From the NCBI GenBank assembly GCA_015064625.1, contig SVRW01000005.1, positions 35,152-99,151 of the forward strand: a stretch of 64,000 nucleotides of DNA. The letters run 5' to 3'. Position 1 is the stretch's first letter. Each line of letters opens with the position of its first letter. Source of the DNA: Oscillospiraceae bacterium. Lineage in GTDB: Bacteria; Bacillota; Clostridia; Oscillospirales; CAG-382. Positions 8,266 through 16,800 of the stretch are shown here, piece after piece. Both the position numbers and the translations under genes were made by a program. The notes beneath the pieces are model-generated. The model searched no databases. It worked only from the letters and a program-made list of their open reading frames with translations, and was not told the DNA's origin.

Positions 8266-9516
8266 ATGATGAACAATATAAAAGAAAATCTCATAAATAA
8301 ATGTGTATTGGCGAAGAAGGCGGGAAAGCTTCTTGCAGTTTCAACGGGAGAAGCAAGGAATAACGCCCTTCTTGCTATGGCAGATTCCCTTGAGAAAAAT
8401 GAAAAATTGATTCTTGAGGCGAACGCTAAGGATATAGAAAAAGCGAAGGAAAACGGCATAAAAGAAGCGATGGTTGACAGACTTATGCTTAATTCCCAAA
8501 GAATTAAAGGGATATCTGACGCCATGCGCAAGGTTGCCGCTTTGCCTGACCCGCTTGGCTCCGGCGAGGTGTGGACTCGCCCCAACGGACTTATGATACG
8601 AAAAGTTAAAGTTCCTCTGGGGAATATTGCAATAATTTATGAATCCCGCCCCAACGTTACGGCAGATGCGGTATGCCTTTGTATAAAGAGCGGCAATACT
8701 GTGTTTTTAAGAGGGGGAAAAGAGGCGTTTTTCTCCAATACGGCTATAATTTCAGCTCTCAGAGAGGGATTGGAAAAATCGGGCTTTTCGGGCGATTTGA
8801 TACAGACCCCCGATGATACTTCCCGTGAAACCGCAACAGCTCTGATGACGCTTTCGGGTTACGTGGATTTACTTATCCCACGAGGCGGAAAAAGTCTTAT
8901 TCGTTCCGTTGTGGATAATGCAACTGTCCCTGTTATTGAGACGGGCGCGGGAAATTGCCACGTTTACGTTGAGAAAACCGCTGATTTGGAAATGGCAGCA
9001 AGGATTGTAAAGAATGCAAAAATGCAACGCCCTTCTGTTTGTAATGCGGCAGAAAATCTTCTTGTTGATAGAGAAATTGCAAATGATTTTCTTCCCGTAA
9101 TAAAAAAAGTTTTAGAGGGAACAGAGCTTCGTGGATGCGAGGAAACCGTTGGAATAATTGATGTTGCATCGGCTACGGAGGAAGATTTCTTTACGGAATA
9201 TGACGATTATATAATGTCACTTAAGGTTGTTGACGGTTATAAGGAAGCGGTTGAGCATATTAACGTACATAGTACGGGACATAGCGAAGCAATTATCACA
9301 AGAAATACAGAAGCGGCTGATTATTTCACAGCGAATATTGATTCTGCCGCGGTGTACGTTAATGCATCAACAAGATTTACCGATGGTGAAGAATTTGGAT
9401 TCGGCGCAGAGATCGGTATATCAACCCAGCGACTTCACGCAAGAGGTCCAATGGGACTTTCCGAAATGACAACAGTTAAATATATTGTAGTTGGAAACGG
9501 TCAGACCCGTGGGTGA
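8266..9516 (+). CDS. proA: Glutamate-5-semialdehyde dehydrogenase (gamma-glutamyl phosphate reductase)
   Basis: A 416-residue aldehyde-dehydrogenase-family enzyme that makes glutamate-5-semialdehyde from gamma-glutamyl phosphate with NADPH, the second step of proline synthesis. Family motifs are YESRPNVT, SGNTVFLRGG, LLIPRGG, the catalytic Cys259 in PSVCNAAE, and FGFGAEIGISTQ. Length fits the family. ATGATG gives two possible starts at 8266 and 8269 behind GGTGAGG. The usual partner proB is absent; proA stands here between an SDR and a hydrolase, so any proB is elsewhere. Confidence 0.96.
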   Translation: MMNNIKENLINKCVLAKKAGKLLAVSTGEARNNALLAMADSLEKNEKLILEANAKDIEKAKENGIKEAMVDRLMLNSQRIKGISDAMRKVAALPDPLGSGEVWTRPNGLMIRKVKVPLGNIAIIYESRPNVTADAVCLCIKSGNTVFLRGGKEAFFSNTAIISALREGLEKSGFSGDLIQTPDDTSRETATALMTLSGYVDLLIPRGGKSLIRSVVDNATVPVIETGAGNCHVYVEKTADLEMAARIVKNAKMQRPSVCNAAENLLVDREIANDFLPVIKKVLEGTELRGCEETVGIIDVASATEEDFFTEYDDYIMSLKVVDGYKEAVEHINVHSTGHSEAIITRNTEAADYFTANIDSAAVYVNASTRFTDGEEFGFGAEIGISTQRLHARGPMGLSEMTTVKYIVVGNGQTRG

Positions 9517-9520
9517 TGAT

Positions 9521-10078
9521 ATGGAACAGCCGACTAAAAGACTTTACGTTCTTTTGATACGTTCAAGAAGTGTTCCTTCAATGCTTATAAGATTCTTTAC
9601 TAAAGCAAAATATACTCATTCCTCGCTGGGATTTTCCGAGGACTGTATGCAGCTTTATAGCTTCGCGAGAAAGTATGAGAGCTTGCCTTTGCCAGGATGC
9701 TTTACCACAGAGAAAATTGATAGAGGCTTTTTGGGAAAAGACCCTGAGACCCCTTGCGCGCTTTTTTACTTTGACGTTACAACGGACGTTTTTGAAAGTG
9801 TTAACGCAGAAGTTAACATGATGTACGAAAAACAGCATCAGTATAAGTATAATTATTTAGGGCTTATTCTTTGCGGCTTAGGTATCGAAAAAACGAGAAA
9901 AAACAAGTATTTTTGTTCTGAGTTTGTGTCGCATATATTGAAGAAAACGGGCGCGTTGCCCATAGAAAAGCATCCATCTGTTTTCAGACCCGTTGATTTC
10001 TTGAAAATGGATGAACTTAAGCTGATATACGAAGGAAATATTGGCGGTTTAAGAGATAAAATACTCATAAACGTATGA
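9521..10078 (+). CDS. Permuted-papain-like (YiiX/NlpC-P60-like) hydrolase
   Basis: A 185-residue protein from the ATG at 9521, which lies 4 nt after the proA stop behind GGGTGATG. It has the layout of permuted papain-fold enzymes: an early His (THSSLGF, about residue 30) and a later Cys (YFCSEFVSHIL, about residue 132) ahead of a conserved Pro/Asp segment. Related proteins cleave amide bonds in peptidoglycan stem peptides, lipids or proteins. No signal peptide is visible, so a cytoplasmic role, perhaps in wall recycling beside the NagZ-like gene, is inferred. The substrate is unknown. Confidence 0.68.
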   Translation: MEQPTKRLYVLLIRSRSVPSMLIRFFTKAKYTHSSLGFSEDCMQLYSFARKYESLPLPGCFTTEKIDRGFLGKDPETPCALFYFDVTTDVFESVNAEVNMMYEKQHQYKYNYLGLILCGLGIEKTRKNKYFCSEFVSHILKKTGALPIEKHPSVFRPVDFLKMDELKLIYEGNIGGLRDKILINV

Positions 10079-10096
10079 TAATTTTGGAGGACGGCT

Positions 10097-11944
10097 ATGA
10101 AAAACATTGTGAAAAGACTTGAAGGTAAAAAAATAACTACGGAAAACCTCATGTCTGTTATGACCCTTGAAGAAAAGCTGGGCCAGATGTTTATGCTTGA
10201 TTTCCGCAGATGGAAGAATAAGGATGATAAGGAACAAAGTGACCATCAGGTGTTTTCTCCAGAGGTTAAAGAGCTTATCGGAAAATATGGCTTAGGTAAC
10301 GTTATTCTTTTTGCGGAAAACTTCGCTGATATCGATCAGATAGTTAAATTTAACCACGAATTGAAAAATTCCGTTGTCAACGGTATTCCTATGATTATAG
10401 GTGTGGATCAAGAAGGCGGCAGAGTCGTCAGAATGAATGACGGATGTTCAATGCCTGGTAATATGTGCGTTGGTGCAACGGATGATGCTGAAAATGCATA
10501 TAAAAACGGGTACATAATCGGAAAAGAGCTTAAAGCTGTTGGTATTAACTGCGATTTTGCTCCTTCAATAGATGTAAACAATAATCCTGCTAATCCCGTT
10601 ATCAATCTCCGCTCATTTTCGTCCTCTCATACGTATGCTTCTCCTTATGGAGTTAAAATGGCTCAAGGTTTGCAGGACGCAGGCGTTGCTGCAACGGGCA
10701 AGCATTTCCCGGGGCATGGTGACACAAACGTTGATTCCCATACGGGACTCCCTGTTGTAAATAAAACTCTGGAACAGCTTATGGAAGCAGAGCTTATTCC
10801 TTTTATAGAAACGTCAAAATCGGGAATTTATATGTATATGACTGCCCACATGACGTTCCCTCTTATTGCTAAAGAAAGATATGTTTCCAAACAGACAGGT
10901 AAGGAAATGACTGCCCCTGCAACGCTCTCTAAAACCTTCCTTACGGATATCCTCAGAGATAAATTGGGGTATGAAGGTGTTGTTATCACTGATTCTATGC
11001 AGATGCAGGCTATTTCAACTCATATGGGCTCACATCCTTCTTTGATAAAGGCTATAAACGCAGGCGTTGATATCTTGCTTATGTTTATAACCCTCAGAAA
11101 CCTTGAGGATGAATACAAGCTTGCAGACGTTTTTACTGCATTGACCGCCGCTGTTAAAACGGGTGAGCTTTCAATGGACAGAATTAACGAATCCACAAAA
11201 CGTGTTCTTGATTTGAAAATCAAGATGGGGCTTTTTGATGAAGAAGAAAAATCCCTTGAGGAAAAATTGGAATATGCAAAAGCCGTTGTAGGTTGCAAGG
11301 AACATAGAGAAATTGAACGTCAGATAACTGCAGACGGCATAACCGTTCTTGAAAATAACGGTGTTCTTCCCCTTGATCTTTCGGATAATAAAAAGGTTCT
11401 TTACGTTTCAGCGTATTCCAACAAAACAACTTCCTTTGAGTATGCAGTAAAACGCCTTGTTTCTGAAGGAAAAATCAAGAAATTTGAATACGATACCTAC
11501 ACGTATAACGGTAAATCAGCCATAACGGATGAACTGAAAGAGAAGGTTGACAAAACGGATTACGTAATAGTGGTTACTGAAACGGAAGCCCCGGTTGCTT
11601 TCGATAAACCATACGTATCTTTCCCTGTATCTCTCTGCAAATATTGCAAAGAAACGGGCAAAAAAGTTGTTGTTATCAGTTCTTTCCTACCTTATGATGC
11701 TCCTGTTTATAAGGATGCAGACGCATTACTCCTTTGCTATTGCCCCAAAGGTATGTCAAAGGAAGCCGCAAGTGACTTGAATACTAATAAAGCGTATGGT
11801 GTTAACGTTGTGGTTGCAGTTGAGTGTGTTCTTGGCGGTATGACCCCTGGCGGAAAACTTCCTGTGGATATCTTTGAAGTGAAGCCCGATGGAAGTTATA
11901 ATTTTGATAAAATTGAATATCCATTTGGATACTCAAAAAAATAA
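10097..11944 (+). CDS. Glycoside hydrolase family 3, NagZ-like beta-N-acetylhexosaminidase
   Basis: A 615-residue protein with a GH3 (alpha/beta)8 barrel (residues about 15-380) followed by a GH3 C-terminal alpha/beta domain. GVDQEGGRVVR and KHFPGHGDTNVDSH (from about residue 202) are the NagZ signature with the His acid/base loop. D299 in VITDSMQMQ is the expected nucleophile. The family removes GlcNAc from muropeptides or other beta-linked GlcNAc. No signal peptide, so it is probably cytoplasmic; the two-domain layout resembles Bacillus NagZ/YbbD. The start follows TTGGAGG. Genes before and after are co-directional. Confidence 0.9.
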   Translation: MKNIVKRLEGKKITTENLMSVMTLEEKLGQMFMLDFRRWKNKDDKEQSDHQVFSPEVKELIGKYGLGNVILFAENFADIDQIVKFNHELKNSVVNGIPMIIGVDQEGGRVVRMNDGCSMPGNMCVGATDDAENAYKNGYIIGKELKAVGINCDFAPSIDVNNNPANPVINLRSFSSSHTYASPYGVKMAQGLQDAGVAATGKHFPGHGDTNVDSHTGLPVVNKTLEQLMEAELIPFIETSKSGIYMYMTAHMTFPLIAKERYVSKQTGKEMTAPATLSKTFLTDILRDKLGYEGVVITDSMQMQAISTHMGSHPSLIKAINAGVDILLMFITLRNLEDEYKLADVFTALTAAVKTGELSMDRINESTKRVLDLKIKMGLFDEEEKSLEEKLEYAKAVVGCKEHREIERQITADGITVLENNGVLPLDLSDNKKVLYVSAYSNKTTSFEYAVKRLVSEGKIKKFEYDTYTYNGKSAITDELKEKVDKTDYVIVVTETEAPVAFDKPYVSFPVSLCKYCKETGKKVVVISSFLPYDAPVYKDADALLLCYCPKGMSKEAASDLNTNKAYGVNVVVAVECVLGGMTPGGKLPVDIFEVKPDGSYNFDKIEYPFGYSKK

Positions 11945-11968
11945 ATATATTTTGAAAGGATACTTATT

Positions 11969-12412
11969 ATGAGCAAAATTAAAAACAGAATAGTGTTGTG
12001 TGTGCTTCTCACATTTGTAGTTGTTTTTTCTTGTGCTTGCGACCTGGTGAAAGCTCCTGATTATTATGAGCTTAACGGAGATGACGTTGTAACCTCTTTC
12101 ACAAAGGTAGTTGGCGACAGGAAAGTAAATACAAAGAAAATTGAGATGACAAACGCAGTTCAGACCATTTCTTATTCCTACAAAAACGTTGTAGACGCCT
12201 ATGGCGACGCAGAAAAGTATATTGACTTTTTGACAGGAGAGGAAGATTTTTATTATAACGGAATGTTGAATATGGACGAATCCGAGGACGAAGTCTCCCT
12301 TTCTAAAACCTCTCCCAAGGATGAAGAATACGAAATAACCGTAACCGTAATATATAACGTAAATACTAAAGTGGTAAAAATCGTCGTTGAACGAGAGAAA
12401 ATTATTGAATAA
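11969..12412 (+). CDS. Small lipoprotein of unknown function
   Basis: A 147-residue protein with a basic N-terminus, a hydrophobic core and a lipobox-like FSCAC, giving a lipidated Cys at about 22-24. The mature part is acidic and beta-rich (YEITVTVIYNVNT near the end). It was not recognised. It starts 24 nt after the GH3 gene behind AAAGGATA and ends at a bidirectional terminator, so it is probably the last gene of the RNase J operon. Confidence 0.75.
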   Translation: MSKIKNRIVLCVLLTFVVVFSCACDLVKAPDYYELNGDDVVTSFTKVVGDRKVNTKKIEMTNAVQTISYSYKNVVDAYGDAEKYIDFLTGEEDFYYNGMLNMDESEDEVSLSKTSPKDEEYEITVTVIYNVNTKVVKIVVEREKIIE

Positions 12413-12423
12413 TCAGCAAAAAT

Positions 12424-12466
12424 AAATCACCCGATAGAGAAAATAAGTTTCTTTGTCGGGTGATTT
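12424..12466. terminator. Bidirectional terminator between convergent genes
   Basis: Stem AAATCACCCGA/TCGGGTGATTT (12424-12434 with 12456-12466), with T-rich flanks on both strands. It lies between the plus-strand lipoprotein and the minus-strand membrane protein. Confidence 0.85.
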
Positions 12467-12479
12467 TACATTTAAAAGG

Positions 12480-13022
12480 TTATTTGGATTTTTTATATTT
12501 GCTTTGAGATGATTTTTTGGAGGATTTTGAATTTTGGTTCTGTGATAGGAATTCGTTTCGAACCTCTTTGGCTGATTTAATAAACATATAATATGCTACA
12601 CATTGTGAAATTAAGACAACCACATTCAAAATGCTTTCTGCGAGATAGCGATATGACACGGAAAATAAAGTTTTAAAGCTCGATAAAGAAAGTAATATGT
12701 AAACAACAAATAAAACTTTTGCTGCTTTTATATAACCTTTCTTTTCACATGGATTTTTGCTTATACGTATACCCTGTATTGCAGGTAATATTGAAATAAA
12801 AATAATAAAAAAGGCAAATATATATAAAAAAATAAACGTTCCTTTTGCTATATCTGAATATTCGGGAGAAAATTTTGAAATCAATGTGTCAAAATAACCG
12901 GTATACATGTTAAATATAACGTTTGCAACCGATTTAATAAAATCCACAATTCCCAAAACAATTATTGATAATCCGCAAAAGTAAAGTTTTTTTCTGCTCG
13001 ACAAACTTGTTCTTTTATCCAT
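12480..13022 (-). CDS. Four-helix membrane protein of unknown function
   Basis: A 180-residue protein with four predicted membrane helices (about residues 13-40, 58-85, 98-120 and 128-148) and a Ser/Lys-rich cytoplasmic tail (KSSKKSSQSKYKKSK). It was not recognised as a known transporter or enzyme. It is a single gene with its own strong promoter (13064-13092); GAGGTG precedes the ATG. Confidence 0.7.
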   Translation of the reverse strand: MDKRTSLSSRKKLYFCGLSIIVLGIVDFIKSVANVIFNMYTGYFDTLISKFSPEYSDIAKGTFIFLYIFAFFIIFISILPAIQGIRISKNPCEKKGYIKAAKVLFVVYILLSLSSFKTLFSVSYRYLAESILNVVVLISQCVAYYMFIKSAKEVRNEFLSQNQNSKSSKKSSQSKYKKSK

Positions 13023-13063
13023 AAGACACCTCGATTAAAACGTTTATTGTTTTAGACAAGTTT

Positions 13064-13092
13064 ATATTAGCACGTTTTCTTGTATTTGTCAA
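13064..13092 (-). promoter_or_regulatory. Promoter of four-helix membrane protein
   Basis: On the minus strand, TTGACA (13092-13087), 17 nt, TAATAT (13069-13064). Confidence 0.82.
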
Positions 13093-13150
13093 TGTGTTTG
13101 TTGAAAAAATAATAACATTTTATGAAAACGTTTGAAATTCATCAAAATCG

Positions 13151-13191
13151 AATGGGGTGTCACACAAACAAAGTTAGCGTGGCACCCCATT
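13151..13191. terminator. Hairpin, probable terminator after rsmA
   Basis: A 13-bp stem AATGGGGTGTCAC/GTGGCACCCCATT (13151-13163 with 13179-13191, one G-U pair). It lies downstream of rsmA and upstream of the membrane-protein promoter. The T tract is weak on both strands. Confidence 0.6.
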
Positions 13192-13286
13192 TTAGAAAAA
13201 ATTATTCTTTAACAAATGAGCTTTTTATTTAGTCAAGCGGGTATTGAATTTTAAATTTGACTTTTTCAATCGACCCGTGTTATTTA

Positions 13287-14102
13287 TTATTTTTCGTAAA
13301 GTATATCAGCAATTCTACTGTAGCCTTGAATATCCAAGGCTTCGCCTCTTATATCCTTGTTCCCCGTTGCTGTTTCCACCGCTTCTGTCAATATTTCCTT
13401 TGAATATTTGCCTGAAAAGGCTGTAAATAAGGAATTAACCAAAGTTTTTCTTCTGTTCTCAAAAGCGCCGTTTAAAACCTTAAAGAAAAGTTTTACGTCT
13501 TTAGGATTGACGGGCGGTTCTTTATGAGGGATTATTTGAATTACCGCAGAAGTCACTTTAGGCGGAGGTGAGAAAGCGGAAGGAGGGACGGTGAAAAGCT
13601 TTTTGGCCACACCGAAATATGAAACGTAAGCAGTGAAAGAACTATATTCCGCGCTTCCTGCCTTTGAACATATTCTGTCCGCAACCTCTTTCTGAACCAT
13701 AACTGTTATGCTTTTGAATTTTACACCGCTTTCAAAAAGAGCTTCTAAAATAGGCGTCGTTATATAATAAGGCAAGTTGGCGCAAACGCACACTTCCATA
13801 TTAGGAAAATGTTCGTTTACAAGTTCCTTGACATCTACTTTAAGTATGTCCGAATTTATAAACTGTATATTATTTCTGTCTGCAAATTTTTCATTGAGTA
13901 TAGGTAGAAGCTCTTCATCAATTTCAACGGAAACAACTTTTTTTGCAACATTTGCAAGTTTTTCTGTCAGTATTCCGAACCCTGCTCCTATTTCTAAAGC
14001 ACCGTCTTCTTTTTCAATTCCACTTTCATGAGCGATTCTCAAAGGGAATTTATCGGACGTCAGAAAATTTTGCCCATATTTTTTCTTTTTTACGAAGCTC
14101 AT
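13287..14102 (-). CDS. rsmA: 16S rRNA (A1518/A1519) dimethyltransferase RsmA (KsgA)
   Basis: A 271-residue SAM-dependent enzyme that dimethylates two adenines in helix 45 of 16S rRNA during 30S maturation. It shows YGQNFLT at the N-terminus, LEIGAGFGILT (SAM site), VEIDEEL and the catalytic NLPYYITTP. The start was set at 14102 because the ATG there overlaps the stop of the upstream regulator (ATGA) and begins MSFVKKKKYGQNF as in the family. The pair XRE-cupin/rsmA is therefore translationally coupled. Confidence 0.96.
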   Translation of the reverse strand: MSFVKKKKYGQNFLTSDKFPLRIAHESGIEKEDGALEIGAGFGILTEKLANVAKKVVSVEIDEELLPILNEKFADRNNIQFINSDILKVDVKELVNEHFPNMEVCVCANLPYYITTPILEALFESGVKFKSITVMVQKEVADRICSKAGSAEYSSFTAYVSYFGVAKKLFTVPPSAFSPPPKVTSAVIQIIPHKEPPVNPKDVKLFFKVLNGAFENRRKTLVNSLFTAFSGKYSKEILTEAVETATGNKDIRGEALDIQGYSRIADILYEK

Positions 14103-14668
14103 TCTGCAATATCTATTACCGTGAGGAATTTTGATTCGCAATCGACGGCAAATTGACCGTGAGGTGCATTTGCATCAAAATAAATGCTATCGCCCTCGGA
14201 AAGAAACAGAGTTTTTGAACCGATAGTAACACCTATTTTACCCGAAACAACAAAGTTAAATTCCTGACCGCTGTGTGAAACCAAATCGGGAGTTTCATCG
14301 GTTGGCGAGATTGTAACAAGCATAGGCTCTTTGTTTCTTCCAATGTAGTTGAAAGCGAGAGATTCAAAATCGTATCCTTCGTATCTCTTTACTTTGATTC
14401 CTGTTCCCTTGCGGGTAACGCTGAATTCTTCAACCTTTGGTGTGTCGCCTGTAAGAATTTCCGTTGGGTCAACACCGAATACAGAAGAAATTGTATATAT
14501 AATACTTATAGGAATATCTTCGTCACCGCTTTCATAAGAAACGTAAAGCTCGGGGGATATACCAACGCGGGAAGCTACTTCTTCCACGGACATATCAAGA
14601 ACTTCTCTTAAATATTCTATTCTTTTTTTAAGCAAAACAACCTGTTCGGGTGTACCGTTTGATTTCAT
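14099..14668 (-). CDS. XRE-family transcriptional regulator with cupin domain
   Basis: A 189-residue protein with an N-terminal helix-turn-helix (about 9-63: VEEVASRVGISPELYVSYESG) and a C-terminal cupin_2 domain (about 110-187; SHSGQEFNFVVSGKI, DSIYFDANAPHG). Members of this class sense small molecules and regulate amino-acid, polyamine or carbon uptake genes. Its target is unknown. It is read from its own promoter (14728-14756) and overlaps rsmA by 4 nt. Confidence 0.88.
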   Translation of the reverse strand: MKSNGTPEQVVLLKKRIEYLREVLDMSVEEVASRVGISPELYVSYESGDEDIPISIIYTISSVFGVDPTEILTGDTPKVEEFSVTRKGTGIKVKRYEGYDFESLAFNYIGRNKEPMLVTISPTDETPDLVSHSGQEFNFVVSGKIGVTIGSKTLFLSEGDSIYFDANAPHGQFAVDCESKFLTVIDIAE

Positions 14669-14727
14669 GGTCGAACCGCCTTTCCATAGCCTTTTTATCG
14701 AAAAAAATTATTTTGTTTCCTGAAAGA

Positions 14728-14756
14728 ATTTTATCACATTTCGGTCTTTTAGTCAA
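14728..14756 (-). promoter_or_regulatory. Promoter of XRE-cupin/rsmA pair
   Basis: On the minus strand, TTGACT (14756-14751), 17 nt, TAAAAT (14733-14728). The -35 element overlaps the last codons of the queG-like gene. Confidence 0.75.
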
Positions 14757-15531
14757 TATCCTTTTTTGAAATGTTTTGTATATTCTCGGTTATTGTTTTC
14801 CTTCCTCTATAAGAAAATGAATAGGAGTTGAAAGCGGAGTCGTCCATTGTTATTATATCCGAAAAATCTGAAATTTTACCCTTGTAAAAATATTCAAAGG
14901 GTGAAAGGAATGCCTTCTTGTTCAAAGGACATATTTCTTGACATATGTCACAGCCCCATACGGTATTCGTTTCTCGGAGAAGCATCAGGTCTTCTTCTGT
15001 TTTCCGCTTCCTTTGAGATATAGCGGAAATACATTCTTCTTTTTTGGGACACGCTTTTCCGCAAAGTCCGCAGTTGGAGCAAAGCTCCTTTTGCGGTAAA
15101 ATACGACTTTCAAGCTTTGCAGTTGTAATTATCTCACCGATAAAAACGTACGAGCCGTATTTTTCATTTATCAAAAGCCCGTTTTTTCCAATGCTTCCCA
15201 ATCCGCCTTTTTTCGCTAGGGCCCTTTCGTTAAATGGAGAATGGTCGGCAAATCCGTGAAATTCGCTTTCGGGATAAAGAGAGCAAAGCTTTGGAATAAG
15301 CTTTAAAAACAGCTCTTTAGCAAATCCGTGATAATCCCTTATCCTTGCAAAATGAGCCAAGGGGTTTTTTTCTTCTCTGTCCGTTCTGTATGGAATAAGA
15401 AATACTATGACGCTTGAAGCGGCTTCCGGTAACAGACGAATGTTTATGACGTCGTCGGAACAAAAGGGAAGGATAGAGAAATATTCTATTTTTTCTTCTT
15501 CGAAAAGCTTACAAAGAGAACTGTTTTCCAT
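14749..15531 (-). CDS. queG: Epoxyqueuosine reductase QueG-like iron-sulfur protein (short form)
   Basis: A 260-residue protein from the ATG at 15531 behind AAAGGAG. It has the DUF1730 region (SVIVFLIPYRTD, YHGFAKE, ADHSPFNERALA, GLGSIGKNGLLI) and a double [4Fe-4S] ferredoxin segment (CSNCGLCGKACP and WGCDICQEICPLNKK). QueG reduces epoxyqueuosine to queuosine in tRNA with cobalamin. Family members are usually about 310-390 residues; this one ends soon after the second cluster and lacks the HEAT-repeat C-terminus, so substrate handling may differ. It follows rpsR beyond a terminator and would be expressed by read-through or an unseen promoter. Confidence 0.83.
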   Translation of the reverse strand: MENSSLCKLFEEEKIEYFSILPFCSDDVINIRLLPEAASSVIVFLIPYRTDREEKNPLAHFARIRDYHGFAKELFLKLIPKLCSLYPESEFHGFADHSPFNERALAKKGGLGSIGKNGLLINEKYGSYVFIGEIITTAKLESRILPQKELCSNCGLCGKACPKKEECISAISQRKRKTEEDLMLLRETNTVWGCDICQEICPLNKKAFLSPFEYFYKGKISDFSDIITMDDSAFNSYSFSYRGRKTITENIQNISKKDID

Positions 15532-15554
15532 TTCGCATCTCCTTTGAAAAATAA

Positions 15555-15583
15555 AGAAAAAAGCCGCGAACACGTCACGGCTT
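15555..15583 (-). terminator. Terminator after rpsR
   Basis: On the minus strand, AGCCGTGA/TCGCGGCT (15582-15575 with 15569-15562, one G-U pair) is followed by TTTTTTCTTTATTTTT. It ends the S6-SSB-S18 transcript ahead of queG. Confidence 0.82.
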
Positions 15584-15595
15584 GATTTGAAACGA

Positions 15596-15865
15596 TTAGT
15601 CAGAAATGTAGGGAACTAATGCAAGCTCTCTTGCGCGTTTTACAGCAATTGTAAGCTGACGCTGATGCTTTGCACATGTACCGGTAATTCTGCGGGGAAG
15701 TATTTTAGAACGTTCAGAGAGATTCTTTCTGAAGCTACCAACGTTTTTGTAATCGATATGCTCAATCTTTTCTGCGCAGAAGAAGCAAACCTTCTTCTTT
15801 TTGCGAGGACGGAAAGTTTTCTGAGCATCTCTGGGTTCTCTTACTTCTTTGATTTCCTTATCCAT
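15596..15865 (-). CDS. rpsR: 30S ribosomal protein S18
   Basis: An 89-residue small-subunit protein that pairs with S6 on the platform of the 30S. It shows [33 protein letters not shown] (shown as two parts IDYKNV and [16 protein letters not shown]) and the AIKRAR-like end. The N-terminal cysteine pair suggests a zinc-binding paralogue form. It lies 39 nt after ssb in the classic rpsF-ssb-rpsR operon; the start follows AGGAGG. Confidence 0.98.
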   Translation of the reverse strand: MDKEIKEVREPRDAQKTFRPRKKKKVCFFCAEKIEHIDYKNVGSFRKNLSERSKILPRRITGTCAKHQRQLTIAVKRARELALVPYISD

Positions 15866-15904
15866 TGTTATCCTCCTATAATGATTTTGTTCTGAAATTT
15901 AAAA

Positions 15905-16342
15905 TCAGAACGGCAATTCGTCGTCTGTGGAAAGCTCTTCGAATGCGCCCATATCGGGAGCAGAGCTGCCGTAAGACGGAACAGATGGGGTTGAACCTCT
16001 GAAATCGGAGGAATCTGCATTCTTTCTTTCAACGAACGAAAGCTCGTCTGCTGCTACTGCATAAGAATATCTCTTTGCTCCTGTGCTGTCTGTCCATGTA
16101 CGCTGTTGCATTTCGCCACATACAAGGATGGATTTACCCTTTGTAAAGAATTTCGTTACGAATTCAGCTTTTTCACGCCAGCAAGTAACTTCAAAAAAGT
16201 CCGTAGCTTGTTCTCCTTGCTTGGAAAAACGTCTGCTTACAGCGATTCTGAATGAACAATAACTGATGCCTGTATTCGTTTGTTTCAATTCGGGGTCAGC
16301 AACAAGGTTGCCTATAAGAATTATCTTATTGAAAGATGCCAT
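15905..16342 (-). CDS. ssb: Single-stranded DNA-binding protein
   Basis: A 145-residue protein with an N-terminal OB fold (residues 1-105: NKIILIGNLVADPEL, SYCSFRIAVSR, DFFEVTCWR), a short Ser/Gly/Pro linker and the acidic tip DDELPF, which docks replication and repair partners. It coats single-stranded DNA. Its place between rpsF and rpsR is conserved in Firmicutes. Confidence 0.98.
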   Translation of the reverse strand: MASFNKIILIGNLVADPELKQTNTGISYCSFRIAVSRRFSKQGEQATDFFEVTCWREKAEFVTKFFTKGKSILVCGEMQQRTWTDSTGAKRYSYAVAADELSFVERKNADSSDFRGSTPSVPSYGSSAPDMGAFEELSTDDELPF

Positions 16343-16371
16343 TTTAAAACTCCTCCCTTAAATAGTGGTTC

Positions 16372-16668
16372 TTATTCTTCGCACTTGATTGTGAGTGAAC
16401 GAAGAATACCGTCGGTGATGTTAAGAATTCTCTTGAGCTCTGCAGGGAAAGCTGTGGGAGAGGTATACTTAACGTATACGTAGTAACCTTCTGTATAGTC
16501 GTCAATAGGGTAAGCAAGTTTTCTGTTGCCCCATTCTTCGGTCTTTTCAACCGTTGCGTTTTCAGCGATAAGAGAAGTGAATTTCTCTTTCAAAGCGTTA
16601 ACTGCTTCTTCGCCGAGGGCGGTATTGACAACGAAGGTCGTTTCGTACAAACCTGTTCTCTTTTCCAC
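16372..16668 (-). CDS. rpsF: 30S ribosomal protein S6
   Basis: A 98-residue small-subunit protein that binds S18 on the 30S platform. It begins RTGLYETTFVVN and contains the WGNRKLAYPI and EGYYVYVKY segments of the family. The start is GTG at 16668 behind a very strong AAGGAGGTG. It is first in the operon rpsF-ssb-rpsR, whose consensus promoter is at 16772-16800. Confidence 0.98.
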   Translation of the reverse strand: MEKRTGLYETTFVVNTALGEEAVNALKEKFTSLIAENATVEKTEEWGNRKLAYPIDDYTEGYYVYVKYTSPTAFPAELKRILNITDGILRSLTIKCEE

Positions 16669-16765
16669 TTTGATTGCACCTCCTTCCGGACAAATGAGAG
16701 ATACAAATTGCGCTTATTTGCATTTTTTGTGTATCTCCAAGGAGAAAACCATTTAAGGCCTCTTA
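16669..16765 (-). promoter_or_regulatory. Leader of S6 operon, possible autoregulatory structure
   Basis: The untranslated leader holds a long imperfect hairpin (GAGATAC at 16737-16731 paired with GTATCTC at 16704-16698) followed by CCGG directly before the AAGGAGGTG. S6:S18 complexes are known to bind leader hairpins with a CCG bulge in many bacteria. Whether this hairpin is that element could not be decided by eye. Confidence 0.3.
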
Positions 16766-16771
16766 CTGGTT

Positions 16772-16800
16772 ATTATAACAAAAAAAATCCCGATTGTCAA
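16772..16800 (-). promoter_or_regulatory. Consensus promoter of rpsF operon
   Basis: On the minus strand, TTGACA (16800-16795), 17 nt, TATAAT (16777-16772): a perfect sigma-A promoter. Its spacer is the downstream arm and T tract of the prs terminator. Confidence 0.9.
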
